A stretch of 64,000 nucleotides of DNA from Aquirufa ecclesiirivi. Its GTDB lineage: Bacteria; Bacteroidota; Bacteroidia; Cytophagales; Spirosomataceae. The translations under genes and the position numbers were made by a program. Shown piece by piece: positions 19,074 through 28,443 of the stretch. Under the pieces are notes generated by a model that saw only the letters and a list, made by a program, of their open reading frames with translations, searched no databases and was not told where the DNA came from. The stretch spans positions 124,001 to 188,000 of the forward strand of contig NZ_JAANOP010000006.1 of NCBI RefSeq assembly GCF_011250515.1, in the 5' to 3' direction. The first letter of the stretch is position 1; every line of letters begins with the position of its first letter.

Positions 19074-19547
19074 CCGCTTCGCTCATGCTGCGTTCCAATC
19101 TTTCGTTGGGATTAACCGTTTAATGTAAAATGAATAATGTAGAATTTTGATAGAAAACTCCGTCGTGCAGTCCTGCGAAATGTGATGAACGCAGCGGTAG
19201 ACGAGGTTTTGACCTCAGCATGGGCGATGCGCGTTGGCGTCAAAAATATAGGCGATAGCGAAGTGAATCACGGTTCCGCAAAGCGGAATTCGCCTTGGCT
19301 GAACGACAAAAAAAGAAGTTTTTTTGTTTCTTTTTTTTCAAAAAAAGAAAATCCATGTGAAATAATGAAACGATAAGTGTCTGATTTTAAATGAAAAGCA
19401 TTTTAAAATCTTTTGAATTCATCAATTTTCAGAAGCTTAACCTTCTTTGACATTTCTTTTTTTTCATAAAAAAAGAAACAAAAAAAACGAGGAAATACGG
19501 TTAATCCTAAGACGAATTCCGCTGCGCGGAACCGATTGTCACTCCGC
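19074..19547 (+). repeat. Tandem repeat element, copy A (~475 bp)
   Basis: This 474-bp segment recurs at 19608-20082 with only a few differences. It contains a large imperfect palindrome: 35-bp arms at 19258-19292 and 19513-19547 match at 28 of 35 positions. Inside them are A/T-run segments (19308-19351 and 19450-19491) that are also inverted copies of each other. The centre of about 100 bp is A+T-rich. A 64-codon open frame (19182-19376) crosses the left arm, but its end is encoded by the A/T run, and I do not consider it a gene. No transposase is present. It resembles a non-autonomous, MITE-like or structured-RNA repeat. Confidence 0.85.
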
Positions 19548-19607
19548 ATACGGCTTTAATCTTTGACGCTTAGCTTTAGCCTACGCACGAGGTCAAAGAT
19601 GCGCCTT

Positions 19608-20082
19608 CCGCTTCGCTCATGCTGCGTTCCAATCTTTCGTTGGGATTAACCGTTTAATGTAAAATGAATAATGTAGAATTTTGATAGAAAACTCCGTCGT
19701 GCAGTCCTGCGAAATGTGATGAACGCAGCGGTAGACGAGGTTTTGACCTCAGCATGGGCGATGCGCGTCGGCGTCAAAAATATAGGCGATAGCGAAGTGA
19801 ATCACGGTTCCGCAAAGCGGAATTCGCCTTGGCTGAACGACAAAAAAAGAAGTTTTTTTGTTTCTTTTTTTTCAAAAAAAGAAAATCCATGTGAAATAAT
19901 GAAACGATAAGTGTCTGATTTTAAATGAAAAGCATTTTAAAATCTTTTGAATTCATCAATTTTCAGAAGCTTAACTTTCTTTGGCATTTCTTTTTTTTCA
20001 TAAAAAAAGAAACAAAAAAAACAGGAGAAATACGGTTAATCCTAAGACGAATTCCGCTGCGCGGAACCGATTGTCACTCCGC
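19608..20082 (+). repeat. Tandem repeat element, copy B (~475 bp)
   Basis: A near-identical copy of 19074-19547, offset by 534 bp. The few differences include single substitutions near 19769, 19976 and 19984 and an indel near 20023. A 60-bp linker (19548-19607) separates the copies. The palindrome arms here are at 19792-19826 and 20048-20082. A heptamer array follows at 20093-20134. The near identity points to a recent duplication. Confidence 0.85.
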
Positions 20083-20092
20083 TTAGTACTGT

Positions 20093-20134
20093 TAGAATGT
20101 AGAATGTAAAATGAAGAATATATAATGTAGAATG
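20093..20134 (+). repeat. TAGAATG heptamer array after the tandem element
   Basis: Six consecutive heptamers of the TAGAATG type (TAGAATG x2, TAAAATG, AAGAATA, TATAATG, TAGAATG) follow directly after repeat copy B. The bases after the array (AGCCA) match those after the miaA array. Confidence 0.8.
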
Positions 20135-20280
20135 AGCCATTACTTGGCCTTTCTTTAGAAAATCACCTTGTTTTTTCCTTAAGGAATTCTTGAAAATCAT
20201 AACATCAGCGCCGTTGGTGGCGATACACAGTCGTTTGTCGAATATAAAATACGATTTTCCATTTAAATCAAAAATGGAAA

Positions 20281-20288
20281 TACATTTG
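20281..20288 (+). promoter_or_regulatory. Possible -7 element for the LytS/LytTR operon
   Basis: TACATTTG matches the Bacteroidetes -7 consensus TAnnTTTG, 25 bases before the sensor kinase start. No good -33 element was seen at the usual distance. Confidence 0.4.
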
Positions 20289-20313
20289 TACCGATTAATC
20301 AACTTGTTATTCC

Positions 20314-21345
20314 ATGAACGCCAAAAATTATAGTATCAAATTTAGTTTAATATTTTGGCTCAGTTACTTTACTTATGAGTTCCTGACAGCAGGTACATTT
20401 TCAAATCATTATTTTGCTGCTTTTATAAAAGCCTGTGTTAATGTTCCCATCGCATTTTTGATTTCTTATGTTTCACTTCATATCCTTTTTGAAAAATTTT
20501 ATTTAAACAACAAGAAAGTAATTTTTAGTATTGGAATTATCGTATTGGCCATCGTTGCTATCACATTAAAACGAGCTATCTACTTTTATTATATTTATCC
20601 TTACCTAGAGCCACATCCATTTCCTACACCCTTTTTCTTTTTTCCCAAGTTTGTATATGAGTTTTTCAACTTATACTTTATCGTATTTCTCTATGGAATG
20701 TTTTATTTCATACGCGTGTGGAATTCTCAGCAGCAATTACTTAAGGACCTCAAACAAGAAAAGACCCATGCTGAATTAGAGCTTCTTAAATCACAGGTAC
20801 AACCCCATTTTATTTTCAATACTTTAAACGGTATTTATGCTGAAGCATTTAAGAAAACGCCCAAAGTTGCGAATCAAATTATTAAACTTTCTGATTTGTT
20901 AGAATACACGCTTTATGATTCGAAAAAAGAAAATGTAGCCTTAATAGACGAGCTGAAATACATCCAAAACTATTTAGATCTTCAAAAAATCAGATTTGGA
21001 GATAAGGTAGACATTTCAATTAACGTCTATGATGACATAAGTCATATTCAAATACCCCCTTTATTAATATTACCCATTATTGAAAATTGTTTCAAACATG
21101 GTATTAATAATTCGATTAAAAACTCTTGGATGAGAATAGATATTTCAACCAAAACCAATGAACTTACAATAAAGGTGGAAAACAGCATAGAGGAAGGAAG
21201 TGAAGATGTAAAACGCTCTAACGGCGGCTTAGGGCTTGAAAATGTAATACGTCGCTTAGCTTTGATATACCCCAATAAGCACGAAATCAATATGTATAAA
21301 GAAGCGCATAGTTTCTTGGTGGTATTAAAAATAATAACTGAATAA
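20314..21345 (+). CDS. LytS/YehU-type sensor histidine kinase
   Basis: A 343-residue inner-membrane sensor. Four hydrophobic segments lie in residues 1-135, then a short coiled linker, then a His_kinase domain with phospho-acceptor His165 in QVQPHFIFNTLN, and a C-terminal ATPase domain with PIIENCFKHG (N box) and GGLGLENV (G box). This class pairs with LytTR response regulators. The stop overlaps the start of just such a regulator by one base. There is no extracellular sensory domain, so the signal may be sensed in the membrane. Confidence 0.92.
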   Translation: MNAKNYSIKFSLIFWLSYFTYEFLTAGTFSNHYFAAFIKACVNVPIAFLISYVSLHILFEKFYLNNKKVIFSIGIIVLAIVAITLKRAIYFYYIYPYLEPHPFPTPFFFFPKFVYEFFNLYFIVFLYGMFYFIRVWNSQQQLLKDLKQEKTHAELELLKSQVQPHFIFNTLNGIYAEAFKKTPKVANQIIKLSDLLEYTLYDSKKENVALIDELKYIQNYLDLQKIRFGDKVDISINVYDDISHIQIPPLLILPIIENCFKHGINNSIKNSWMRIDISTKTNELTIKVENSIEEGSEDVKRSNGGLGLENVIRRLALIYPNKHEINMYKEAHSFLVVLKIITE

Positions 21346-22064
21346 TGGCCTACCGTTGTATTATTATTGATGATGAACGCCCTGCCCGAGATTTAATCAA
21401 GGCTTACCTTGATGTCTTGCCAGATTTTGAGGTGCTTGCTCAGTTCGATAATGCCATTGAGGGTTTTGTTTACTTACAGAATAATGAAGTGGATTTAATG
21501 TTACTGGATATTCAAATGCCGCGTATGTCGGGCTTTGAGCTATTGAAATCCTTACAAATAAAACCCAAAGTTATTATGACCACAGCTTTTCGTGAGTATG
21601 CTGCTGAGGCTTTTGATTTTGATGTATTTGATTATTTAGTGAAACCCATCAGTCAAGAACGATTCTTAAAGGCTATTTCAAAATTTTTGCACTTTCAGGA
21701 TATCATTAAGCCAAGTTTGGCTGATCCTTATTCTGTCAACAATGCCTATTTGTTTTTGAAAGTAGATAAAGAACAAGTCAAAGTGTATTTAAACAATATC
21801 TTATACATCGAAGGCCTCAAAGATTATATGAAGATCTATACAGAGACCGAAATGTATATTGCTTATGAAAGGCTTGGGTTTATGGAAGCTAAATTACCCG
21901 AATCAAAATTTGTTCGGGTTCATAAGTCTTACATTATCTCCATCGAAAAAATTGTCACCTATAATCACGATTCTATCAAAATTCATCAATCCGAGATTCC
22001 CATTGGTAGAACATATAAGCAAAGTTTTTTGCAAAAAATAGAAGCAGAAAAAGGATATAATTAG
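21345..22064 (+). CDS. LytTR-family response regulator
   Basis: A 239-residue regulator with a receiver domain in the first ~120 residues and a LytTR DNA-binding domain at about 140-235. The receiver has acidic pocket DDE at residues 9-11, phospho-acceptor Asp55 in LLDIQMP, and the conserved Lys in VKPIS. The LytTR domain has the FVRVHKSYIIS and PIGRTYK motifs. It overlaps the sensor kinase by one base. The sugar dehydrogenase gene 43 bases downstream on the same strand is a plausible target, but this is inference. Confidence 0.93.
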   Translation: MAYRCIIIDDERPARDLIKAYLDVLPDFEVLAQFDNAIEGFVYLQNNEVDLMLLDIQMPRMSGFELLKSLQIKPKVIMTTAFREYAAEAFDFDVFDYLVKPISQERFLKAISKFLHFQDIIKPSLADPYSVNNAYLFLKVDKEQVKVYLNNILYIEGLKDYMKIYTETEMYIAYERLGFMEAKLPESKFVRVHKSYIISIEKIVTYNHDSIKIHQSEIPIGRTYKQSFLQKIEAEKGYN

Positions 22065-22107
22065 CGTTTGGAAATTTTTAGAATTTAAACTTTTAGAAAA
22101 TAATTGA

Positions 22108-23415
22108 ATGAAAAATCCATCGAACAAGACATGTTTCATTTTATTCTTGGTGATTAGTTCTATGGTACTAGTCTCCTGCAAAAAACTGCCCGAAGGTATA
22201 CCCAGCAATTCGACAGGTATAAGTCCAGGAGGAAACACGGATAGTAATAGCGGCAAGACAGATGGCACAGTGGGAACTTTACCACCTGTAGAAACACTAC
22301 CTAAGAATGCCCCAAACTATTTGCCTGCTTTTGCTGGACAAACCAGGGTTATTGGACTTAAAACGGCTAAAGCTTTTCAATCCACTATCTTAACCTCCGA
22401 ACTTAGGGCTCCTTGGGGCATTGTAAGCCTTCCCGATGGGCGTTTTCTAGTTACTGAAAAAGCTGCGGGAATGATGCGTATCGTTAGCCCTACTGGTACA
22501 GTAAGCGCCGCTATAATGGGCATTCCAACAGTGAATTCAGGAAATCAAGGTGGTTTATTAGGACTTTGTATTGACCCTCAATTTGCAGCGAATAGAATGG
22601 TTTATTGGGTATTTTCTGAAAATGTAACGGGAGGTACAACTACCTCGGTTGCTAAGGGAAGACTTGCCAATAACGAAACGAGTTTAGAAAATGTAAGCAT
22701 CATTTATCGAGCAAGCCCCAGTTCCAATAGCAGCGGACATTATGGAGGACGTATTATATTTGATGCCACAGGCAACCTATTGGTAAGTATTGGCGAACGT
22801 TTAAATGGCAATACACGACAAATGGCTCAATCTGTAACTGCTTCTTTAGGTAAAGTGATCAGAATTACCACCCAAGGTGAACCTAGTCCTGGTAATCCAA
22901 AATTTACTGGCAATGGGGCATTACCAGAACTATACAGCATGGGTCATCGGAATCCCCAGGGATTAGCGCTTCATCCAATTTCAGGCGATGTTTGGCTAGG
23001 GGAATTTGGTCCACGTGGCGGTGATGAAATAAATAGGATTCAGGCCGCTCACAATTATGGCTGGCCGACAATAACCTACGGATTGGAGTATAGCGGTCAA
23101 CCCGTTGGAGCGGGAATTCAACAACAAGTAGGTTTGGAGCAGCCGGTTTATTATTGGGATCCAGTGGTTTCTCCAAGCGGCATGACTTTTTATACTGGAG
23201 ATTTAATCCCAGAATGGAAAAACAATCTTTTTGTTGCTTGCCTGAGTGGTATGCACCTAGTAAGGTTGGTCATTGAGAATAATAAAGTTATAGGAGAAGA
23301 ACGCCTTCTTGCCAACCAAAATCAACGATTTCGTGATTTAACAGTTGGAAGGGATGGAGCTTTGTATACTATCACTGACCAAGGAAGATTATATAAAATA
23401 GGTTTAAACAATTAA
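22108..23415 (+). CDS. PQQ-type glucose/sorbosone dehydrogenase, lipoprotein
   Basis: A 435-residue protein with a lipoprotein signal peptide ending in LVSC (Cys at about residue 24), a low-complexity Gly/Ser/Thr linker, and the six-bladed propeller of the GSDH family. The propeller has APWGIVSLPDGRFLVTEKAG, GHRNPQGLALHP and GEFGPRGGDEINRI, the regions that contain the catalytic His and the PQQ/Ca2+-binding residues in this family. It would oxidise aldoses outside the inner membrane using PQQ. No PQQ biosynthesis genes are in the window. The genes for a molybdenum oxidoreductase follow within a few bases. Confidence 0.88.
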   Translation: MKNPSNKTCFILFLVISSMVLVSCKKLPEGIPSNSTGISPGGNTDSNSGKTDGTVGTLPPVETLPKNAPNYLPAFAGQTRVIGLKTAKAFQSTILTSELRAPWGIVSLPDGRFLVTEKAAGMMRIVSPTGTVSAAIMGIPTVNSGNQGGLLGLCIDPQFAANRMVYWVFSENVTGGTTTSVAKGRLANNETSLENVSIIYRASPSSNSSGHYGGRIIFDATGNLLVSIGERLNGNTRQMAQSVTASLGKVIRITTQGEPSPGNPKFTGNGALPELYSMGHRNPQGLALHPISGDVWLGEFGPRGGDEINRIQAAHNYGWPTITYGLEYSGQPVGAGIQQQVGLEQPVYYWDPVVSPSGMTFYTGDLIPEWKNNLFVACLSGMHLVRLVIENNKVIGEERLLANQNQRFRDLTVGRDGALYTITDQGRLYKIGLNN

Positions 23416-23421
23416 CACATT

Positions 23422-23886
23422 ATGGCAAAATACGCGCTTTCAATCAACGGTAAAACGATGTCGGTAGAAGCCGATGCCGATACCCCTCTTTTATGGGTTC
23501 TTCGAGATAACCTAAATTTAGTTGGCACGAAATTTGGCTGCGGCATAGCACAATGTGGTGCGTGTACGGTACATCTCAATGGAGAGGCCATCCGCTCCTG
23601 TGTGTTACCGATTTCTGCCGTTGGTACTGGCAAAGTGCTAACCATAGAAGGACTTAGTGAAAAGGGTAATCACCCACTCCAAAAAGCGTGGGAAGAACTG
23701 GATGTTTCACAATGTGGCTACTGTCAAGCCGGGCAAATTATGGCCGCTTCTGCTTTACTCAAAAGCAATCCTAAGCCTACTGACCAGCAAATTGACGAAT
23801 CGATCACCAATATCTGTCGATGTGGTACACAAGTGAGGATTCGTAAAGCCATTCATTTGGCAGCTAAACAATCAAAATCTAACTAG
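23422..23886 (+). CDS. 2Fe-2S subunit of an isoquinoline-1-oxidoreductase-like dehydrogenase
   Basis: This small 154-residue subunit carries the two iron-sulphur clusters of xanthine-oxidase-family enzymes. The plant-type ferredoxin cluster cysteines are in [13 protein letters not shown] and the following RSC. The second cluster cysteines are in [10 protein letters not shown] and ICRCGT. Electrons pass from the molybdenum site in the partner subunit through these clusters. Its stop is three bases before the large subunit start. Length is that of IorA-type subunits. The real substrate is unknown, since this two-subunit type acts on various N-heterocycles and aldehydes. Confidence 0.93.
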   Translation: MAKYALSINGKTMSVEADADTPLLWVLRDNLNLVGTKFGCGIAQCGACTVHLNGEAIRSCVLPISAVGTGKVLTIEGLSEKGNHPLQKAWEELDVSQCGYCQAGQIMAASALLKSNPKPTDQQIDESITNICRCGTQVRIRKAIHLAAKQSKSN

Positions 23887-23888
23887 TT

Positions 23889-25991
23889 ATGAAATCCATC
23901 AATTCTCGTCGAGATTTTCTAAAAGTATCAGCCATTTCAGGAGGAGGAATACTTTTCGGTATGGTATTACCCCAGGTTAAATCAAATGCTACACCAACTG
24001 CAGCGGCTGATTTCATGCCCAATATTTACATCAAAATAAAACCTGATGGCAGCATTATTCTATTAGCACCCAATCCAGAAATTGGTCAAGGAGTGAAAAC
24101 TTCTCTTCCCATGATTATTGCAGAAGAATTAGGGCTTGATTGGAAGAAAATACAAGTGGAGTTTGCACCTTTGGATGTTAGGTATGGCAGGCAGGCAGCA
24201 GGTGGTAGTGGTTCTATTCGAGGGCGATTTGCTGAATTACGTAAAATGGGTGCTGCTGCTCGTGAAATGTTTGTCAACGCAGCCGCCCAAACTTGGAATG
24301 TCCCAGCGGAATCATGTACAGTGGAAGACGGAATGGTCATTCATACAAGTAGTGGAAAAAAGCTAAGCTTTGGTGAATTGTCCACGAAAGCTGCCAGCAT
24401 GGAAGTGCCAGCCAACCCCACTTTAAAGGATCCTAAAGATTTTAAATACATAGGCTCTCGTATGACCGATGTGGATGCACACCTTATAACGACAGGCAAG
24501 CCACTTTTTGGCATTGATACGCGTAGAGATGGAATGCTCTATGCTATGGTGGCACGTTCTCCGGCTTATGGTAAAACATTGCAAAGTGTTGATGATTCAG
24601 CAGCTAGAAAAGTGAATGGCGTTAAAAATGTCATCCAACTACAAAATTCGGTTGCTGTATTAGCAACTTCCACATGGGCTGCGAAAAAGGGAAGAGAAGC
24701 TCTTATTATTCAATGGAAAGCTTCAGAAAAATTAGAAAACTCATCGGAGCATTTTGCTGGTTTCAAAGAAATTTTGGAAAAAGGACCAAGTGCCAGAGGT
24801 AGAAATGATGGAGATATAGATAGCGTAAAACAACAAGCAAGCAAAAATCTGGATGTATATTATGAAGTACCCACGCTTTCTCATGGGCAAATGGAACCCC
24901 TTAATTATTTTGCTGACGTACAAGAAGGCAAAGTAGAGTTGTTTGGCCCTACCCAAGTTCCTGATCAATTGAGGAATGATGTGGCGCAAAAATTGGGTAT
25001 TAGTAAAGATATTATTACGGTGGGATTACCCAGACAAGGTGGTGGTTTTGGGCGCAAATTGATGACAGACAATGGGGTAGAAGCAGCCTTGATTTCAGCT
25101 GCTGCCAAAAGCCCTGTACAAGTGCAATGGACGCGTGAAGATGATATGCAAAATGATTTTTATCGTCCTGCTGAAATGTATCGCTATCAGGCAGCACTTA
25201 GTTCAAACGAACTTTTAGCCTGGCATCAATCAGCAGTGGGTATTGGACGGGGTATTCGAGGAGATAGTTATGTGGCGGGTGCATTATCAAATTACCGCTC
25301 TGATAGTCAAGGATTTACTAGTAATACACCTACAGGTTGGTGGCGGGCTCCTGGTGCTTGTACCATGGCTTTTGTCGCGGAAAGTTTTTTTGATGAAGTT
25401 TGTTCTGAATTGAAGAAAGATCCTGTAGCGTATCGATTGGATTTTTTCAAAAAGGCAAAAGAAGCACCCATTGGACGATTAGGATATGACCCAGCGAAAT
25501 ATCAAGCCGTAGTAGAACTGGTAGCAAAGATGAGTAACTGGGGAACAACACCTCCGGGGGTGTATCGGGGCTTTGCCACTTGGTTTTCTTTTGGCTCTTA
25601 TGCGGCTCAAGTCGTTGAAGTAAGATTGGAAGCTGGAAAACCCAGAGTAAGCAAAGTATTTTGTGCAGTGCATTGTGGTAGGGTGATTAACCTAAGTGGT
25701 GCAGAAAATCAAATTCAAGGAGCCATTGTGGATGGAATCAATCACTCCATGTTTCCTAAAGTTACTTTTGTCGATGGTGCTGTACAAGAAACCAATTTTA
25801 ATTCCTACCGCTTCCTTCGTATGGAAAATGCTCCATTAGACATTGAAGTGAAATTTGTGGAATCAGATGAAGCTCCAACAGGACTAGGCGAACCAGCATT
25901 ACCTCCAGTAGCTGCTGCCGTGGGAAATGCTATTTTTGCAGCCACGGGCAAACGCTTAAGAAAATTGCCATTTGTAGAACAACTGGGCTAA
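23889..25991 (+). CDS. Molybdopterin-binding subunit, isoquinoline-1-oxidoreductase-like
   Basis: A 700-residue catalytic subunit of the xanthine oxidase family in its two-subunit (IorB-like) form. A twin-arginine signal is seen at the start (NSRRDFLKVSA), so the folded complex should be exported by Tat. Family regions include GRQAAGGSGSIRG, the GRQGGGFGRK segment that contacts the cofactor, and the C-terminal PTGLGEPALPPVAAAVGNA with the conserved catalytic glutamate. No XdhC-like maturation factor gene is adjacent. The subunit is about 700 residues, as in the family. Confidence 0.92.
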   Translation: MKSINSRRDFLKVSAISGGGILFGMVLPQVKSNATPTAAADFMPNIYIKIKPDGSIILLAPNPEIGQGVKTSLPMIIAEELGLDWKKIQVEFAPLDVRYGRQAAGGSGSIRGRFAELRKMGAAAREMFVNAAAQTWNVPAESCTVEDGMVIHTSSGKKLSFGELSTKAASMEVPANPTLKDPKDFKYIGSRMTDVDAHLITTGKPLFGIDTRRDGMLYAMVARSPAYGKTLQSVDDSAARKVNGVKNVIQLQNSVAVLATSTWAAKKGREALIIQWKASEKLENSSEHFAGFKEILEKGPSARGRNDGDIDSVKQQASKNLDVYYEVPTLSHGQMEPLNYFADVQEGKVELFGPTQVPDQLRNDVAQKLGISKDIITVGLPRQGGGFGRKLMTDNGVEAALISAAAKSPVQVQWTREDDMQNDFYRPAEMYRYQAALSSNELLAWHQSAVGIGRGIRGDSYVAGALSNYRSDSQGFTSNTPTGWWRAPGACTMAFVAESFFDEVCSELKKDPVAYRLDFFKKAKEAPIGRLGYDPAKYQAVVELVAKMSNWGTTPPGVYRGFATWFSFGSYAAQVVEVRLEAGKPRVSKVFCAVHCGRVINLSGAENQIQGAIVDGINHSMFPKVTFVDGAVQETNFNSYRFLRMENAPLDIEVKFVESDEAPTGLGEPALPPVAAAVGNAIFAATGKRLRKLPFVEQLG

Positions 25992-26061
25992 AATTTCGGG
26001 AAATTGGATCGAGAAGATTATTTTGAAAGCGTAAATTGATGTTGGATAAGCTATAAAATAA

Positions 26062-26637
26062 ATGACGACCAAGATAAATGAAGAGCATGAATTTTTAGAA
26101 AATAAACCTCACCAAGGTATTTTATTCCAAGGTGACCCGAAATTTTCTGAAATATTTGAGCAAGTAAATCGGACAAAAAAGCTTTCAGTCGCTCTTAATT
26201 CAGCGACTGACCCCGACGAAATTCGGGAAATGATGGGTCAAATAATAGGTAAAACAGTGGACAACTCAACCACTGTTTTTACACCATTTAATACTAATTA
26301 CGGAAGAAATATCACCTTAGGAAAAAACGTATTTATCAATCATGCATGTTCATTTTTAGATTTGGGTGGTATCACGATCGAAGACGATGTACTGATTGGT
26401 CCCAATGTTCAATTAATTACGGAAAACCACCCTTTGAATCCTGAAGAACGCAAATCACTTGTGTTAGAGGCGATTCTCATTAGAGAAAATGCATGGATTG
26501 GTGCAGGGGCAATAATTTTGCCAGGAGTTACAATAGGTAAAAACTCTGTGGTTGCAGCTGGAGCTGTGGTTAACAAAGATGTTCCTGAAAATACGGTTGT
26601 GGCAGGAGTTCCTGCTAAAATTGTCAAGCAATTATAA
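26062..26637 (+). CDS. Hexapeptide-repeat acetyltransferase, MAA/LacA-like
   Basis: A 191-residue left-handed beta-helix protein. After a short helical N-terminus typical of maltose acetyltransferases come hexapeptide coils at about residues 75-190: GRNITLGKNVFINHAC, GPNVQLITENHPL with the catalytic His, and VVAAGAVVNKDVPENTVVAGVPAKIV. It transfers acetyl from acetyl-CoA to a sugar or similar acceptor. It lies 70 bases after the molybdoenzyme gene. Confidence 0.9.
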   Translation: MTTKINEEHEFLENKPHQGILFQGDPKFSEIFEQVNRTKKLSVALNSATDPDEIREMMGQIIGKTVDNSTTVFTPFNTNYGRNITLGKNVFINHACSFLDLGGITIEDDVLIGPNVQLITENHPLNPEERKSLVLEAILIRENAWIGAGAIILPGVTIGKNSVVAAGAVVNKDVPENTVVAGVPAKIVKQL

Positions 26638-26648
26638 CATAAATCATA

Positions 26649-27122
26649 ATGAAATTAGATAAAATAGTTGTCTTAAGCATGATACTTTTACCCCTGTTAT
26701 TTAGTGCTGCATCTTGGAAAATGGTACCTTTAAATAAAGAAAATAAGCCTAAATACACAGAATCTAAAACAGCTGGTAAATTGAACATTAGGATAGGAGA
26801 GAAGAGTTATCAAGCTACCCTTGTTAATAATAAAACAACAGAGGCATTCCAAGCTATGCTGCCGCTCACTTTAGATATGACGGATTATAATAGCAATGAA
26901 AAGAAATTTGACCTTTCGGTCAACCTCCCGACTCAAGTGGAAGATATTGGGACCATTCATGAAGGAGATATTTTGCTTTGGGGTAATCATACCATCGTGC
27001 TTTTTTATAAAAGCTTTAAAACGCAATATCGGTACACTAAAATTGGGAAATTGGATGATGCCCAAGGACTGGCATCCGTATTGGGTAAATCGGATGTAAA
27101 AGTTCGATTTGAAATGGAATGA
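26649..27122 (+). CDS. Cyclophilin-like fold protein, secreted
   Basis: A 157-residue protein with a hydrophobic N-terminal signal (residues 4-22). The ~120-residue domain begins INIRIGEKSY-like (here LNIRIGEKSYQATLVNN) and includes the conserved GDILLWGNHTIVLFYKSF stretch, typical of the 'cyclophilin-like fold' family known from many bacterial oxidoreductase clusters. The proline isomerase active site is not evident. It follows the acetyltransferase by 11 bases and precedes two carboxymuconolactone/cupin genes, a commonly seen combination. Function is unknown. Confidence 0.75.
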   Translation: MKLDKIVVLSMILLPLLFSAASWKMVPLNKENKPKYTESKTAGKLNIRIGEKSYQATLVNNKTTEAFQAMLPLTLDMTDYNSNEKKFDLSVNLPTQVEDIGTIHEGDILLWGNHTIVLFYKSFKTQYRYTKIGKLDDAQGLASVLGKSDVKVRFEME

Positions 27123-27156
27123 GTTGATTAAAATTTAAATTAAACCAAAAAAGAAA

Positions 27157-27873
27157 ATGATGAATATGATGAAAAAATCAGTTCTGTTGTTTTTTCTTAT
27201 ACTATTTTCGCTAAATATGAATGCACAAAATAACGAAAGTCAAACTTTGAATGCTCAACAGCAGAGTATTGTCAATATAGCAGCTTTAACAGCTGTTGGC
27301 AATTTATCCAGCCTAAAAACACAACTACATGCCGGGCTTGATGGAGGGCTTACGGTCAATGAAATAAAAGAAATACTTGTTCAGATGTATGCCTACTGCG
27401 GATTCCCTCGCTGCCTGAATGGCATCAATACCTTTATGAGTGTGATAGATGAAAGGAAAGCGAAAGGAATCGTGGATGTTGAGGGAAAAGAAGCATCACC
27501 TATCGTAGATACCCAAAGCAAATATGAAACTGGGAAACAAACCTTACAGCAACTGACAGGAATAGAAGAAAAAGGGCCTAAAATGGGAGCGAATGCCTTT
27601 GCGCCTATCATTGATACTTTTTTGAAAGAACACCTTTTTGCCGATATATTCAGTCGAGATGTACTTAGCTACCAGCAGCGAGAATTAGCTACTATATCTG
27701 TACTTTCCGCGTTGGAGGGAGTTGCTCCGCAATTACAATTTCATTTGGGTGTAGGTTTGAACATTGGCATTACAAAAGGTCAGTTGATGCAGCTTTTTTC
27801 AATTATTCAAGCACAAATCGGCGAGAAACAAGCAGAAGTAGCTAAAAATGAATTAGAGAAAATTAAAAAATAA
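27157..27873 (+). CDS. Carboxymuconolactone decarboxylase-family protein, secreted
   Basis: A 238-residue protein with a clear signal peptide (residues 5-23, ending in MNAQ) and two AhpD/CMD-like helical domains. The first has ALTAVGNLSSLKTQLHAGLDGGLTVNEIKEIL and a YCGFPRCLNG segment. Two cysteines (at about residues 81 and 86) are separated as C-x4-C rather than the redox C-x2-C of AhpD. The second has LSALEGVAPQLQFHLGVGLN. The family includes decarboxylases and thiol peroxidase partners; the activity here is not clear. The cupin gene follows with one base between. Confidence 0.85.
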   Translation: MMNMMKKSVLLFFLILFSLNMNAQNNESQTLNAQQQSIVNIAALTAVGNLSSLKTQLHAGLDGGLTVNEIKEILVQMYAYCGFPRCLNGINTFMSVIDERKAKGIVDVEGKEASPIVDTQSKYETGKQTLQQLTGIEEKGPKMGANAFAPIIDTFLKEHLFADIFSRDVLSYQQRELATISVLSALEGVAPQLQFHLGVGLNIGITKGQLMQLFSIIQAQIGEKQAEVAKNELEKIKK

Positions 27874-27874
27874 C

Positions 27875-28282
27875 ATGGAAATGACGGAAATATTCCCGAA
27901 AGGTCAACAATTACCGAATGAATGGTTTAGTGGACAAGCCTTTCTTACACCTTTACAAGCTAAAGACCATAACCACGAATTTTCGACCGGTTGTGTGACT
28001 TTTGAGCCAAAAGCACGTACGGTTTGGCATACCCATCCCAAAGGGCAAGTTTTACTGGTGATTGATGGAGTCGGTTTTTATCAGGAAAAAGGTAAAGCTG
28101 CTCAGCTTATTCGTAAAGGCGATGTTGTTAATATTCCAGAAGAAACGGAACATTGGCATGGAGCTACCGCTACGACCCCAATGGTGCATATTTCCATCAC
28201 GAATTATAAGGACGACGTTCAGGTTACTTGGTTAGATCCTGTATCTGACGAGGAATATGAAGCAGCGCATCATGATTCATAG
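27875..28282 (+). CDS. Cupin domain protein
   Basis: A 135-residue single-domain cupin. The metal-binding motif 1 is seen as TVWHTHPKGQVLLVIDG (about residues 46-62) and motif 2 as NIPEETEHWHGA (about 86-97), with the histidines that bind a metal in the family. It immediately follows the CMD-family gene. CMD plus cupin pairs are common in Bacteroidota and Proteobacteria, and are thought to work together, but the reaction is unknown. A second ATG lies at 27881. Confidence 0.88.
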   Translation: MEMTEIFPKGQQLPNEWFSGQAFLTPLQAKDHNHEFSTGCVTFEPKARTVWHTHPKGQVLLVIDGVGFYQEKGKAAQLIRKGDVVNIPEETEHWHGATATTPMVHISITNYKDDVQVTWLDPVSDEEYEAAHHDS

Positions 28283-28443
28283 ATTTCGGGTGAAAATGAT
28301 TTCAATGAAATTCTGATTCCACGACTAAGAGTTTATCTATGTGTATAATGAGCATTTGTATTGATTCATTAAAATGGCATTTTTCAGTTCAGCGTATAGT
28401 AGGTTTTATGTAAGAACATATATTTTAACCCATAATAAACAAC

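Noticed and set aside
19182-19376. 64-codon open frame repeated at 19716-19910, inside the tandem element
   Set aside because: Its two copies are identical because the element is duplicated, its end is encoded by an A/T run, and the arms of the palindrome set its sequence. Nothing suggests selection as a protein.
20042-20302. 86-codon minus-strand frame upstream of the LytS gene
   Set aside because: Its C-terminal half is encoded by the repeat element and heptamer array, and it lies across the probable promoter of the LytS operon. No recognisable domain.
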